Below, piece by piece: positions 9,951-18,206 of a stretch of DNA of 64,000 bases (position 1 is its first letter; the number at the start of each line of letters is the position of its first letter). The position numbers and the translations under genes are program-made. The notes under the pieces are model-generated. The model had not been told where the DNA came from, did no database searches, and saw only the letters and a program-made list of their open reading frames with translations. This DNA is from Marinobacter mobilis (lineage in GTDB: Bacteria; Pseudomonadota; Gammaproteobacteria; Pseudomonadales; Oleiphilaceae), in contig NZ_FNNE01000008.1 of NCBI RefSeq assembly GCF_900106945.1, positions 62,001 through 126,000 of the forward strand. Reading direction: 5' to 3'.

Positions 9951-10799
9951 TTAATCGTGACCGGATGACCGGGGTTTGAGGTTGGTGACAATGGCGTCAA
10001 GACACAGACTGCCAGCATTGTTGACGGTTTCCTCGTCTTTGGCTTGCACCCATTGGATCGCAATCATCACCACAGCCGAAAGCAGCAACGCCAGCAGGGT
10101 GGTGTAGAACGCCGTTGCCAACAGGGGGATAACCGCCTGCAGCAACTCCGGGTCGTCCGAGCCCATCACGCCGGCCTGCCCCAGTGCCACCGCGATGCCG
10201 ATCACCGTGCCGATAAAGCCCAGCGTGGGGATCAGCCAGGCCAGATAGCGGATAACCGTGTAGCGCAGATCGACCTCGTGCAGCTTCAGCTCGATCATTG
10301 AGTTCACCGCGCTGTAGACATCGCCCACGTCGTTAGTGCTCTGGAACTGGTGGTTGATCTTCTTGAAAAAACCGCCAATCAGCGAATGCTCCGGTACCAG
10401 TTTGCGTTTGGCGTAATAGATGGCCGCCAGCAACTCCGGTTTCAGGGCTTCGTCGCGGTCCAGGGGAATGGCGACTTCACCCTGGGCGCTCTTCATCAGC
10501 ACATGGTCGGGGTTACGGTACAGGTCAAACAGCTCCAGCTGCAGGTTTTCTTCCGACAGGTTGATCCACTTGATGATCAGTTCCGCCAGACAGTAGAAGA
10601 AAGCGATCCACATCATCACCTGAATGTTGAAGGGGTACATCGGGTCTTCGGTGGCAATCAGGAAAGCGTGCCAGGAAAAACTCACGGCTTCGCCATTGGC
10701 GCCGGAATCGACCGGCAGCACGAAGCTCAGTACCACAATCCAGAGCAGGGCCAGCACAAAACCGATCAGGCGGATGAGCATGGCGTTGGAGATGTTCAT
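9951..10799 (-). CDS. MotA/TolQ/ExbB-like proton channel protein
   Basis: A 282-residue integral membrane protein with four predicted helices at about 7-29, 60-80, 185-208 and 222-250 and a cytoplasmic loop between the second and third. The last two helices carry the family signature: AWLIPTLGFIGTVIGIA and LLATAFYTTLLALLLSAVVM, with the small and Thr residues that line the ion path in MotA, TolQ and ExbB. Its likely partner is the MotB-like single-pass protein encoded three genes upstream. Such pairs use the proton gradient to drive work across the envelope. AAGGAAG precedes the ATG, which overlaps the stop codon of the preceding FHA gene (ATGA). The absence of flagellar, Tol or Ton genes nearby argues against a standard stator or TonB complex. 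Confidence 0.85.
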   Translation of the reverse strand: MNISNAMLIRLIGFVLALLWIVVLSFVLPVDSGANGEAVSFSWHAFLIATEDPMYPFNIQVMMWIAFFYCLAELIIKWINLSEENLQLELFDLYRNPDHVLMKSAQGEVAIPLDRDEALKPELLAAIYYAKRKLVPEHSLIGGFFKKINHQFQSTNDVGDVYSAVNSMIELKLHEVDLRYTVIRYLAWLIPTLGFIGTVIGIAVALGQAGVMGSDDPELLQAVIPLLATAFYTTLLALLLSAVVMIAIQWVQAKDEETVNNAGSLCLDAIVTNLKPRSSGHD

Positions 10800-11164
10800 T
10801 TGGGCTTCCTTACGTAGCGTCCGTCTTCGCTGCGGATGTAGCGGCTGAAGGGGTCTCGGGTATTGCTGTCTGCATCGGGTGTGGGTCGTGCGGGTTGGGC
10901 GCTCTGCTGATAGGCGTCCAGCAATTGGGCCAGTTCAATCGAGTAGTCGCCCAGCAGCAGTAGATCGCGGGCGCCAAGGCGCTCGGCCGTGAGTGGGAAG
11001 CGGCGTTCGTCGCGCAGGAGCCAGGTACCGTTGGCGGACCCCAGGTCCTCCACCAGGTAGGCGCCAGGGGAAACCAGGGTTACCCGCAGATGCAGGCGTG
11101 AAATGGTGTCGTGGTTGAGCCGGACATCGGCCTGTTCACCACGACCAACGGTGAACGATGTCAT
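10796..11164 (-). CDS. Short FHA-domain protein
   Basis: Almost the whole 122-residue product is one FHA domain: TSFTVGRGEQADVRL, TISRLHLRV, VEDLGSANGTWL. The last 40 or so residues are a polar tail ending SRYIRSEDGRYVRKPK. The chosen ATG has GAGAGG eight bases upstream. An in-frame GTG nine bases earlier would sit on top of that site. It overlaps the MotA-like gene by four bases, so the two are probably translationally coupled. It is a candidate phosphothreonine reader linking the kinase to the proton channel; this is inferred from position only. Confidence 0.9.
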   Translation of the reverse strand: MTSFTVGRGEQADVRLNHDTISRLHLRVTLVSPGAYLVEDLGSANGTWLLRDERRFPLTAERLGARDLLLLGDYSIELAQLLDAYQQSAQPARPTPDADSNTRDPFSRYIRSEDGRYVRKPK

Positions 11165-11207
11165 AGGTCGCACCTCTCTCTGGTGATGTGTCTGCTCATG
11201 TGTCGGT

Positions 11208-12011
11208 TCAGCCTGCCTGGCGCGTCATGTCCGCGGCACTTGCCGGAGCGCGGGTTTCAAAACGGATCATCACTTCGCCCAGTTCCAGCTCATCTCCAGG
11301 TACCAGCTTGGCCTGCGACACGTCCTCGCCATTGATCCGGGTGCCGTTACTGGAGTTCAGGTCTGTCACCAGCACGCACCCGTTTCGTTCCCGTTTGACG
11401 ACCAGGTGGCTGGACGAGACGGTGTCGTTGGAGAGTACCAGGTCGTTGTTGGCACTGCGGCCAACATTGATGACATCGGCGGACAGATTGTAGATGCGTT
11501 GTTGGCCAGCCCCACTGATATGAAAGTAGCCGAAGGGTGCCGGGCTGGCCTCCTCCACCTGCGGTAGGGGGGCTCTGGACTGCTTGCGGTTGCGGCCGAC
11601 CAACCGGATCAGGACGGCGAGAATAATCAACAGGACCGCAATGCCGGCAAACAGGTAATAGCGGTTGCCATCGCTTATGGCCTCGGTGGCCGAAGGATCG
11701 GCGTCGGTCTCGCTGGCCGCCGGTGCCGGTTCCTCGGCAGGGGCGTCCGGCTCGGCTGGCTGCTCGGTTTCAGCGGTTTCTTCGGATTCACTTGTCTCGG
11801 GGTTTTCTTCGCTGACAGCGTCACCGGCTTCGTTCTCCGGTGTGGCATCTGACGGGGCGTCGGCCGGCTGCTCAAGCGCAGGCGTCGCAGGCTCTGCAGG
11901 CACTTCGGCTTGAGTCTCGGTGCCGTAGCTCTGGCTGGCGGTGGTCAGGGCCAGCAGAAACACGCTGTTGCGGAGCCACTGTTGTCGTTGTTCTTGTGCG
12001 CGGTTTGTCAT
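11208..12011 (-). CDS. Membrane-anchored FHA-domain protein with acidic extracytoplasmic linker
   Basis: A 267-residue protein with an N-terminal signal-like segment (NSVFLLALTTASQSYG), an Ala/Glu/Pro-rich acidic stretch of about 90 residues, one strong membrane helix (YYLFAGIAVLLIILAVLIRLVG) and a C-terminal FHA domain with INVGRSANNDLVL, TVSSSHLVV and DLNSSNGTRING. The FHA module should lie in the cytoplasm and the acidic linker in the periplasm. This is the same topology as the peptidase-FHA fusion further along the operon. AAGGA nine bases before the ATG supports this start. A GTG six bases upstream is too close to that site. Function beyond phosphothreonine binding is unknown. Confidence 0.88.
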   Translation of the reverse strand: MTNRAQEQRQQWLRNSVFLLALTTASQSYGTETQAEVPAEPATPALEQPADAPSDATPENEAGDAVSEENPETSESEETAETEQPAEPDAPAEEPAPAASETDADPSATEAISDGNRYYLFAGIAVLLIILAVLIRLVGRNRKQSRAPLPQVEEASPAPFGYFHISGAGQQRIYNLSADVINVGRSANNDLVLSNDTVSSSHLVVKRERNGCVLVTDLNSSNGTRINGEDVSQAKLVPGDELELGEVMIRFETRAPASAADMTRQAG

Positions 12012-12031
12012 GTGCACCGGTCCTTTTGGCC

Positions 12032-12676
12032 TTATCTGGGCGTGATCTGCGTGTAGTTGAATTCGCTATCGATGGAAAACTTCAGTACGCAGTACTGGCG
12101 GTCCGTCTGGCGTATTTCGGTGGGCGGCAACACCACTGGGCCGTGGGGCTTGTCGAGGCGGCCACCCACTCTGACCGGCAGGCGCGCCTGCCCGGTACTG
12201 TAGAGGTTGTAGCAGATTTCGTAGGTGCCTGGCGTCGGGTTGTAGGCCATCCAGATTTCCAGCGCCGGGCGTTCTGCCGTGCCACCGGAGCGGTTGTCCA
12301 GGGTGAAGCGGCCGGGGGCGCCGGGAATGCTGACCCGCTGGTAGTTGTACTCGCCATCAGGGGTCTTCACGTGCATGTCGACGTCGGCCCGCTGCGACCA
12401 GGACATCTGCATGATCAGCAGGTTGTCGGCGATGCGAACCTCGGCTGGTGTCGGCGGCGGGCATTCCGGAATCGGCGTGGGGGGCGGGCACACCGGGCAC
12501 TCGGGAGCCGGTTCGGGAATCGGGCACTCCAGGGGGACGGGTTCTTCCTGAGGGCCCTGCTTGAGGTAGTAGGGGATCAGGATCAGGGTGATCAGGATGA
12601 ATGCGCCAAGGGCGGATGCGAACAGATCCAGCGCTGACATGGAGAAGATATTAAGCTCGCGATCCTTGCGTCTCAT
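12032..12676 (-). CDS. MotB-like single-pass protein with Cys/Pro linker and DUF2135-like periplasmic domain
   Basis: The 214-residue product begins with a short basic cytoplasmic segment and one helix (about 12-38). Its SALDLFASALGAFILI lines up with the MotB helix, with Asp17 at the position of the proton-accepting Asp. A linker with four cysteines in a Pro/Glu setting follows (Cys51, 60, 63, 72; three ECP repeats). From about residue 85 comes a beta-rich domain with ADVDMHVKTPDGE and PGTYEICYNLYS, which resembles YfaP/DUF2135 domains; this match is by eye. There is no OmpA-type peptidoglycan-binding domain. It is the first gene of the operon and probably pairs with the MotA-like protein. 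AGGATGG lies about ten bases before the ATG. Confidence 0.75.
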   Translation of the reverse strand: MRRKDRELNIFSMSALDLFASALGAFILITLILIPYYLKQGPQEEPVPLECPIPEPAPECPVCPPPTPIPECPPPTPAEVRIADNLLIMQMSWSQRADVDMHVKTPDGEYNYQRVSIPGAPGRFTLDNRSGGTAERPALEIWMAYNPTPGTYEICYNLYSTGQARLPVRVGGRLDKPHGPVVLPPTEIRQTDRQYCVLKFSIDSEFNYTQITPR

Positions 12677-12803
12677 CGGGTGTTAACCATCCTGTCGCAT
12701 CCGTTCCGGAAATTGCGGTAAGTGCCGTCAGTTTTTCGCTGCCCTTGTCGCTGCCAGGGCGCGGGAACAGCCTGAGGCGCCAGCGTGTGTCGCCTTTGAC
12801 GAT

Positions 12804-12832
12804 AAAATATAGGCTTATGTTTGCAAGATCAA
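12804..12832 (-). promoter_or_regulatory. Candidate sigma-70 promoter of the kinase/FHA/peptidase operon
   Basis: On the minus strand TTGATC (-35, 12832-12827) is separated by 17 bases from TATTTT (-10, 12809-12804). Transcription would start near 12797, about 120 bases before the first gene of the operon. No other good match was seen in this gap. Confidence 0.45.
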
Positions 12833-12881
12833 CAAAGTAGGTTTGCGCCGGCAACTGACGAGGATGCCGAAGCCGGGTCGT

Positions 12882-12912
12882 TGGTACTGCCAAATTTGCT
12901 CCCAAAGTACCA
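12882..12912. repeat. Perfect inverted repeat TGGTACT-N17-AGTACCA upstream of pqqA
   Basis: The 7-bp arms lie at 12882-12888 and 12906-12912. They sit about 100 bases upstream of the pqqA start and 50 bases upstream of the candidate promoter of the opposite operon. This is a plausible regulator site; the regulator is unknown. Confidence 0.45.
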
Positions 12913-13009
12913 TGTTGGGGGCCGGACTCCGGGGTTAGCATCAGGGGTGATGAAGGCAATAACCTTGCCGTCACGTCCTGACTAGCACAATAACCAAGAG
13001 GATCGATCT

Positions 13010-13081
13010 ATGTGGACCAAACCAGCTTATGAAGATATGCGAATTGGCTTCGAAGTCACCATGTACTTCGCCAACCGCTGA
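13010..13081 (+). CDS. pqqA: PQQ precursor peptide PqqA
   Basis: A 23-residue peptide, [20 protein letters not shown] plus three residues. It carries the conserved E-V-T-M-Y segment whose Glu15 and Tyr19 are cross-linked by PqqE to become the backbone of PQQ. AAGAGG lies eight bases before the ATG. It is followed by a hairpin and then pqqB, the usual order. The gene is too short for most automatic callers. Confidence 0.97.
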   Translation: MWTKPAYEDMRIGFEVTMYFANR

Positions 13082-13091
13082 TCGCTTTAAA

Positions 13092-13112
13092 TGGCCAGCC
13101 TGAGGCTGGCCA
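13092..13112 (+). terminator. Hairpin between pqqA and pqqB (possible partial terminator)
   Basis: TGGCCAGCC and GGCTGGCCA form a perfect 9-bp stem with a TGA loop. Only three T residues follow a few bases later, so termination would be incomplete. Such a structure would let pqqA be expressed more strongly than the enzymes downstream. Confidence 0.6.
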
Positions 13113-13134
13113 GCCCCTTTAGTGGAGTCCCGCC

Positions 13135-14061
13135 ATGCTTATTCATGTTCTAGGTTCTGCCGCTGGCGGTGGATTTCCCCAGTGGAACTGCAATTGCCGC
13201 AACTGTACCGGTGTCCGGAACGGTACCCTGAATGCCCAGCCCCGTACGCAATCGTCCATTGCCATCAGTGAAGATGGCGAACACTGGATCCTGTGCAACG
13301 CATCACCGGATATCCGTGCGCAGCTGGCCGCGTTTGAACCCATGCAACCGGCCCGGGCCGTGCGTGATACCGGAATCGATGCCATCCTGTTGATGGACAG
13401 CCAGGTGGATCACACCACGGGTTTGCTGTCGCTGCGGGAAGGTTGTCCGTTTGATGTCTGGTGCACCGAGCAGGTCCACGATGACCTCAGCTCCGGCTTT
13501 CCGCTGTTTCGCATGCTGAGCCACTGGAACGGTGGCCTGAACTGGAAGCCGATGCCGGCGGCGGATGATCAGAGCTTTACCATTGATTGCGCACCTTCGC
13601 TGCGACTGACGGCGATTCCCCTGCTCAGCAATGCTCCCCCTTATTCTCCCCGTCGGGACAATCCTCACCCCGGCGATAATGTAGGCCTGTTTATCGAAGA
13701 TACCCGCAGTGGTTCGACCGTGCTCTATGCCCCTGGCCTGGGGCAGCCGGATGAGCGGATTCTGGGCTGGATGAAACGGGCCGATGTGCTCTTGGTCGAT
13801 GGTACCGTCTGGCGCGATGATGAAATGCAGCGCTGTGAAGTGGGAACCAAGACCGGACAAGAAATGGGGCACCTGGCCCAGAGTGGTGCTGGTGGCATGA
13901 TCGAAGTACTCGACAGCATGCCGGCAGACAGGAAGATACTGATTCATATCAATAACACCAACCCCATCCTTGATGAAGACTCGCCGGAGCGGGCTGAGCT
14001 GGCGCGTCACGGCATAGAAGTCGCGTGGGATGGCATGCACCTGGATCTCGGAGCTCTGTGA
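13135..14061 (+). CDS. pqqB: PqqB, metallo-beta-lactamase-fold hydroxylase of PQQ synthesis
   Basis: A 308-residue cytoplasmic protein of the PqqB family. It starts with the hallmark [19 protein letters not shown], whose cysteines bind zinc. The metallo-beta-lactamase-like metal site is altered as usual in PqqB ([17 protein letters not shown]). In current models it hydroxylates the tyrosine-derived ring of the cross-linked PqqA intermediate. Its TGA stop shares one base with the ATG of pqqC, so the two are translationally coupled. Confidence 0.96.
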   Translation: MLIHVLGSAAGGGFPQWNCNCRNCTGVRNGTLNAQPRTQSSIAISEDGEHWILCNASPDIRAQLAAFEPMQPARAVRDTGIDAILLMDSQVDHTTGLLSLREGCPFDVWCTEQVHDDLSSGFPLFRMLSHWNGGLNWKPMPAADDQSFTIDCAPSLRLTAIPLLSNAPPYSPRRDNPHPGDNVGLFIEDTRSGSTVLYAPGLGQPDERILGWMKRADVLLVDGTVWRDDEMQRCEVGTKTGQEMGHLAQSGAGGMIEVLDSMPADRKILIHINNTNPILDEDSPERAELARHGIEVAWDGMHLDLGAL

Positions 14062-14822
14062 TGAACGCGATTGCCAAGCCAGCGATGACCCGTGACGATT
14101 TTGAGCAGGCACTGCGTGACAAGGGCACGCTCTACCACATTCATCACCCCTACCACCGGGCTATGTACGGCGGTCAGTGTACCCCGGAACAGATTCGTGG
14201 CTGGGTGGCCAATCGCTACTATTATCAGGTCAACATCCCCCGCAAGGATGCTGCGATCATGGCCAACTGCCCGGATGCGAATGTGCGCCGACAGTGGCTT
14301 CAGCGGGTGCTGGATCACGATGGCCATGAGAATGATCAGGGCGGGATCGAGGCGTGGTTGCAGCTGGCGGAAGCGGTCGGCCTGAGTCGGGAAGAAGTGA
14401 TCGATCAGCGTCATGTGTTGCCCGGCGTACGCTTCGCGGTGGATGCCTATCTCAATTTTGCCCGCCGTGCGACCTGGCAGGAAGCCGCGTGTTCGTCGCT
14501 GACCGAGCTGTTCGCACCGGAAATTCACCAGTCCCGACTGGACTCATGGCCTGAGCACTATCCCTGGATCGAAGGCAACGGTTACACCTATTTCCGTAAA
14601 CGCCTGTCGGAAGCCCGCCGGGATGTACAGCACGGCCTGACCATTACCCTGGATCACTTCACCACGTATGCTGAGCAGCAGCGTGCGCTGGACATTCTGC
14701 AATTCAAACTGGATATCCTATGGTCTATGTTGGATGCCCTGACTATGGCTTATGTGCACCAGACGCCGCCTTACCACACCGTGACCGACGCCCAGGTGTG
14801 GCATCGGGGGCTGGGGCTGTGA
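14061..14822 (+). CDS. pqqC: Pyrroloquinoline-quinone synthase PqqC
   Basis: Cofactor-free oxidase that performs the final ring closure and eight-electron oxidation to PQQ. The 253-residue, all-helical protein shows family motifs [34 protein letters not shown] and [10 protein letters not shown]. An in-frame start 36 bases upstream lies inside pqqB. The ATG used overlaps the pqqB stop by one base and gives the expected N-terminus ([14 protein letters not shown] shortly after). It is followed by pqqD through a GTGA overlap. Confidence 0.96.
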   Translation: MNAIAKPAMTRDDFEQALRDKGTLYHIHHPYHRAMYGGQCTPEQIRGWVANRYYYQVNIPRKDAAIMANCPDANVRRQWLQRVLDHDGHENDQGGIEAWLQLAEAVGLSREEVIDQRHVLPGVRFAVDAYLNFARRATWQEAACSSLTELFAPEIHQSRLDSWPEHYPWIEGNGYTYFRKRLSEARRDVQHGLTITLDHFTTYAEQQRALDILQFKLDILWSMLDALTMAYVHQTPPYHTVTDAQVWHRGLGL

Positions 14823-15085
14823 GCGTCCAGGTTCCGCGCCTGCGTCCGGGTTTCCGCTTTCAGTGGGAGCCAGCACAGAATGCACACGTGTTGCTGTACC
14901 CTGAGGGTATGGTTCGGCTCAACGACAGTGCCGGGGCCATCCTCGCCGAGGTTGATGGGCAGCGCACGGTGGAGGCCATTGTGGCGACACTGGAGCAACG
15001 CTTCCCCGACGCCGGTCCGCTGGCGGACGACGTGATGCACTTCCTGCAGGATGCCGAACAACAGCACTGGATTACCTTGTCATGA
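14819..15085 (+). CDS. pqqD: PQQ biosynthesis peptide chaperone PqqD
   Basis: An 88-residue protein that binds PqqA and presents it to PqqE. Family features are [11 protein letters not shown] at the N-terminus, [19 protein letters not shown] and the final ALR-like helix before ITLS. The start is GTG, embedded in the pqqC stop as GTGA. A longer in-frame version would overlap pqqC by about 100 bases and has no family likeness in the extra part. Its stop overlaps pqqE as ATGA. Confidence 0.94.
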   Translation: MSVQVPRLRPGFRFQWEPAQNAHVLLYPEGMVRLNDSAGAILAEVDGQRTVEAIVATLEQRFPDAGPLADDVMHFLQDAEQQHWITLS

Positions 15086-16233
15086 CCGGTAGCACGGACA
15101 CCTCTGCTCAGGCCCCGGAGATCGGGCCGCCGTTGTGGTTGCTGGCGGAGCTGACTTACCGTTGCCCGCTGCAATGTCCATACTGTTCCAACCCGCTGGA
15201 CTATGCCCAGAACGAGCAGGAACTCAGCACCGAGCAATGGGTGTCGGTGTTGCGCCAGGGCCGTGAAATGGGGGCTGCCCAACTCGGCTTTTCCGGCGGT
15301 GAACCGCTGGTGCGTCAGGATTTGCCCGATCTGATTGCTGAGGCCCGTCAATTGGGTTACTACAGCAACCTGATCACTTCAGGGCTGGGCCTGAACGAAC
15401 ACAAGGTCCGCGCTTTCCGGGATGCCGGGCTCGATCACATCCAGGTCAGCTTCCAGGCTTCAGACCCGGAACTGAACAACGCTGTGGCCGGCTCCCGCAA
15501 AGCCTTCGAGCAAAAACTGGCGATGGCCCGTGCGGTCAAGGAAGCGGGTTATCCGATGGTGCTGAACTTCGTTATCCATCGCCATAACATTCATCAGATG
15601 ACCGATATCATCGACCTGTGTGAGCGTCTCGGCGCCGACTATGTGGAACTGGCGACCTGCCAGTACTATGGCTGGGCGTTCAAGAACCGGGAAGGGTTGA
15701 TGCCATCGAAGGCGCAGCTGGTGAAGGCCGAGGCCGAGGTCAACCAGCGTCGTCAGCAGCTGGCTGATGCCGGATCGGCGATGAAACTGATCTTTGTCAC
15801 TCCGGACTATTATGAAGAAAGGCCCAAGGCCTGTATGAACGGCTGGGGCAGCCTGTTTCTGACCGTGGCTCCGGACGGCACGGCCTTGCCCTGCCACAGT
15901 GCGCGGCTGTTGCCTATAGAATTTCCCAATGTCCGGGAGCAGTCGTTGCAGTCCATCTGGTACGACAGCCCGGGCTTCAACCATTACCGGGGGGACAGCT
16001 GGATGCCGGAGCCCTGCCGCTCCTGCGATGAGAAAGGCAAGGATTTTGGCGGCTGTCGCTGCCAGGCCTACCTGCTCACCGGCAATGCCGATAATGCCGA
16101 CCCGGTCTGCAGCAAATCCCCCAGCCATGACCGTATCCTGGCAGCGAGACGGGCGGCGGACCATGCCACCGCTGGCCTGGAGGATTTGAGCTATCGCAAC
16201 CCCGCCAACTCCCGCCTGTTCTTCCGCAGCTGA
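15082..16233 (+). CDS. pqqE: PqqA peptide cyclase PqqE (radical SAM)
   Basis: Radical S-adenosylmethionine enzyme that forms the carbon-carbon bond between Glu15 and Tyr19 of PqqA. The 383-residue product has the CPLQCPYCS cluster motif (CxxxCxxC) near residue 30, FSGGEPLVR for SAM binding, and a C-terminal SPASM domain with auxiliary-cluster cysteines in [32 protein letters not shown] and PVCSKS. It is translationally coupled to pqqD by ATGA. Confidence 0.97.
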   Translation: MTGSTDTSAQAPEIGPPLWLLAELTYRCPLQCPYCSNPLDYAQNEQELSTEQWVSVLRQGREMGAAQLGFSGGEPLVRQDLPDLIAEARQLGYYSNLITSGLGLNEHKVRAFRDAGLDHIQVSFQASDPELNNAVAGSRKAFEQKLAMARAVKEAGYPMVLNFVIHRHNIHQMTDIIDLCERLGADYVELATCQYYGWAFKNREGLMPSKAQLVKAEAEVNQRRQQLADAGSAMKLIFVTPDYYEERPKACMNGWGSLFLTVAPDGTALPCHSARLLPIEFPNVREQSLQSIWYDSPGFNHYRGDSWMPEPCRSCDEKGKDFGGCRCQAYLLTGNADNADPVCSKSPSHDRILAARRAADHATAGLEDLSYRNPANSRLFFRS

Positions 16234-16285
16234 CCTGAGCGCTGACCAGGCTGCGGCTGCCCTCCGTCAGCGGGAGTCGCTGCAG

Positions 16286-18130
16286 GTGTCTGCTGCCGGT
16301 GTATTCTGGCTGGAGCTGGATCCGGCCAGTGGTGACTCCGCCCTTGTTACCCTGCACGACGGTCAGCCTCGCCGGCTAACGGCGTCGGGCTACAGCCTTC
16401 GCAGCCGGGTCAACGGCTACGGCGGCGGTGCCCTGTGCCTGCTGGGGCGTTGGGGCTATGGCGTCAATGCCGGCAGTGGGCAGATCGATTGCATTGATCT
16501 TGGCAGCGGCCGTGCACGTCCGCTGACCCGAACGCCCGGATTCCGTTACGGCGGCCTGGTCGCGGACACGGCCAATCAGCGTCTGCTGGCGGTCAGGGAG
16601 CGGGTGGCAAGCCCGGATCCTCATGCCCATTCACCGGGGGGCATTCCCTCACACTCTGAGGTCCAGTCTCTGGTTGCTGTTGAACTTTCCGGAAAGGTTA
16701 CGGTGCTCCACCAGGGCGAGGATTTCTATGGTGCGGCGGCGTTCTCCGTGGACGGTCGCCAGCTCGCCTGGGTGTGCTGGCAGTGGCCACAGATGCCCTG
16801 GCAGACCTCGACCCTGTGGCTGGCGGATGTTGAGCCTGAGGGCGCGTTGGTTCAGCCCCGTCCCCTGTCGACACCGGAGCCTGCGGCGGTGCAGCAGCCC
16901 CGGTTCTGTGGTCAGCAGTTGGTGGCGCTTTCCGATCATGGTGGCTGGTGGCGACCCTATGCTCTGGATGCCAGCCCGGAGAGTACCCGCTGGCGCCCGC
17001 TGCCAGCGGTGGACGCTGATCATGCCAACGCGCCCTGGCAACTGGGTGAGAGTCATTACCAGCCCCTGCCCGGCGGTGGTTGGGTGGGGGTGCGCTACCG
17101 CGATGGCTTTGGCGAGCTGTGGTGGTATCCCGGTGAGGACCTGGCCCCCCGTCGACTGGCGCCGGACCGTACGGATTTTCGCAGCCTGTGTCATGCCGAG
17201 GGCACCCTGTACTGCCTGGCCAGTCGTTGGGATGCCCTGACCGAAGTGCTGGCCATTGAGCTGGCGACGGGCCGTGCGTCCATCCTGGCGGGCGGCGAGC
17301 AACTTTGGCCGGCAAGCCGTCTCAGCCGGCCTGAGCCCTTTACGCTCACCCATACCGATACTGCGGATGCGGTCCCCGCGGCTGGTTTCTATTACCCGCC
17401 TGCGGGGGGCGGAGGCGCAGACGCACCGCCACTGTTGGTGTTGATCCATGGTGGCCCCACTTCGTCGAGCTACCCGGTGTTGCGACCAGACATCCAGTTC
17501 TGGTGCCAGCAGGGCTTTGCAGTGGCGGACCTCAACTATCGTGGCAGCACGGGGCTGGGGCGGGCGTTCCGGCTCAATCTTGAGGGGCGCTGGGGGCAGG
17601 TGGATGTTGACGATGCCTGTGCGCTGGTTGGCCAGCTGACGCGGGAGGGGCGTGCGGACCCAAGACGGGCTTTTATTCAGGGGCGCAGTTCCGGAGGCTA
17701 CACGGCTTTGATGGCGATGACCCGTTCATCGGTGTTCCGTGGGGCCACCAGTCTGTTCGGCGTAACGGATCCCTGGCATCTGCGAAGCTGCACGCACCGC
17801 TTTGAGTCCGGTTACCTCGACTGGTTACTGGGGCCCGCGTCCGGGGCCGATGACTGGCGCGACCGTACGCCGGCGCTGCTGGCTGACCAGATGACCGGGC
17901 CGGTGCTGTTTTTTCAGGGCGGGCAGGATACCGTGGTGGTGCCGGCGCAGACCGAAGCCATGGCGACGGCCATGGCGGCGGCCGGCCTGCACGCGGAGGT
18001 GCATCTGTTTCCTGACGAGGGCCATGGTTTTCGCCATCAGGCCAATCAGGTCAGGGTGCTGGAGGAAACGCTGGCCTTCTACCAACGGCTGTGTCGACAG
18101 GTCGGTGAAGGCGAGGGGAACATGCGTTAA
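16286..18130 (+). CDS. pqqH: S9-family prolyl oligopeptidase-like peptidase of the pqq operon
   Basis: An alpha/beta-hydrolase peptidase of family S9 with an N-terminal beta-propeller (about 1-370) and a C-terminal catalytic domain. The nucleophile lies in GRSSGGYTALMAM, the catalytic His in DEGHGFRHQ, and the oxyanion region in LLVLIHGGPTSSSYPV. P. aeruginosa has a comparable peptidase gene, pqqH, directly after pqqE. A role in trimming the PqqA peptide is plausible but unproven. The only canonical start is this GTG, with GGGAG nine bases upstream. Translation of the sequence just before it (LSADQAAAALRQRESLQ) looks like conserved family sequence, yet no ATG, GTG or TTG exists there before a stop at 16187-16189. 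The true start may therefore be unusual, or the N-terminus is shortened. Confidence 0.85.
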   Translation: MSAAGVFWLELDPASGDSALVTLHDGQPRRLTASGYSLRSRVNGYGGGALCLLGRWGYGVNAGSGQIDCIDLGSGRARPLTRTPGFRYGGLVADTANQRLLAVRERVASPDPHAHSPGGIPSHSEVQSLVAVELSGKVTVLHQGEDFYGAAAFSVDGRQLAWVCWQWPQMPWQTSTLWLADVEPEGALVQPRPLSTPEPAAVQQPRFCGQQLVALSDHGGWWRPYALDASPESTRWRPLPAVDADHANAPWQLGESHYQPLPGGGWVGVRYRDGFGELWWYPGEDLAPRRLAPDRTDFRSLCHAEGTLYCLASRWDALTEVLAIELATGRASILAGGEQLWPASRLSRPEPFTLTHTDTADAVPAAGFYYPPAGGGGADAPPLLVLIHGGPTSSSYPVLRPDIQFWCQQGFAVADLNYRGSTGLGRAFRLNLEGRWGQVDVDDACALVGQLTREGRADPRRAFIQGRSSGGYTALMAMTRSSVFRGATSLFGVTDPWHLRSCTHRFESGYLDWLLGPASGADDWRDRTPALLADQMTGPVLFFQGGQDTVVVPAQTEAMATAMAAAGLHAEVHLFPDEGHGFRHQANQVRVLEETLAFYQRLCRQVGEGEGNMR

Positions 18131-18206
18131 ACTGTGGGGCATTGCCATCCCAAGGGAACGGGTCGTAATTCAACCGATCAGAATAATAATATGTGCGAGA
18201 ACACCC

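Larger units (their letters stand above)
12677..13009. other. Divergent intergenic region between the kinase/FHA operon and pqqA
   Basis: This 333-base gap holds a sigma-70-like promoter for the minus-strand operon and a perfect 7-bp inverted repeat with a 17-base spacer (both listed separately). A 107-codon minus-strand reading frame covers most of it. That frame overlaps the next gene by 26 bases, resembles nothing I know and is not called. No convincing sigma-70 promoter for pqqA was found, which fits control by an activator. Confidence 0.6.

Noticed and set aside
2858..12676. Type VI secretion post-translational module (PpkA/PppA/Fha)
   Set aside because: Kinase, PP2C and FHA genes recall it, but no tss/tag genes (sheath, ClpV, VgrG, IcmF) are present and the M4 peptidase and MotA-like genes do not belong to it.
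9951..12676. Zorya-type defence system because of the MotA/MotB-like genes
   Set aside because: The MotB-like protein lacks the OmpA domain and no helicase or nuclease gene (ZorC, ZorD, ZorE) accompanies it.
12651..12974. 107-codon minus-strand reading frame upstream of the MotB-like gene
   Set aside because: Overlaps the next gene by 26 bases, contains the likely promoter and shows no protein-like features.
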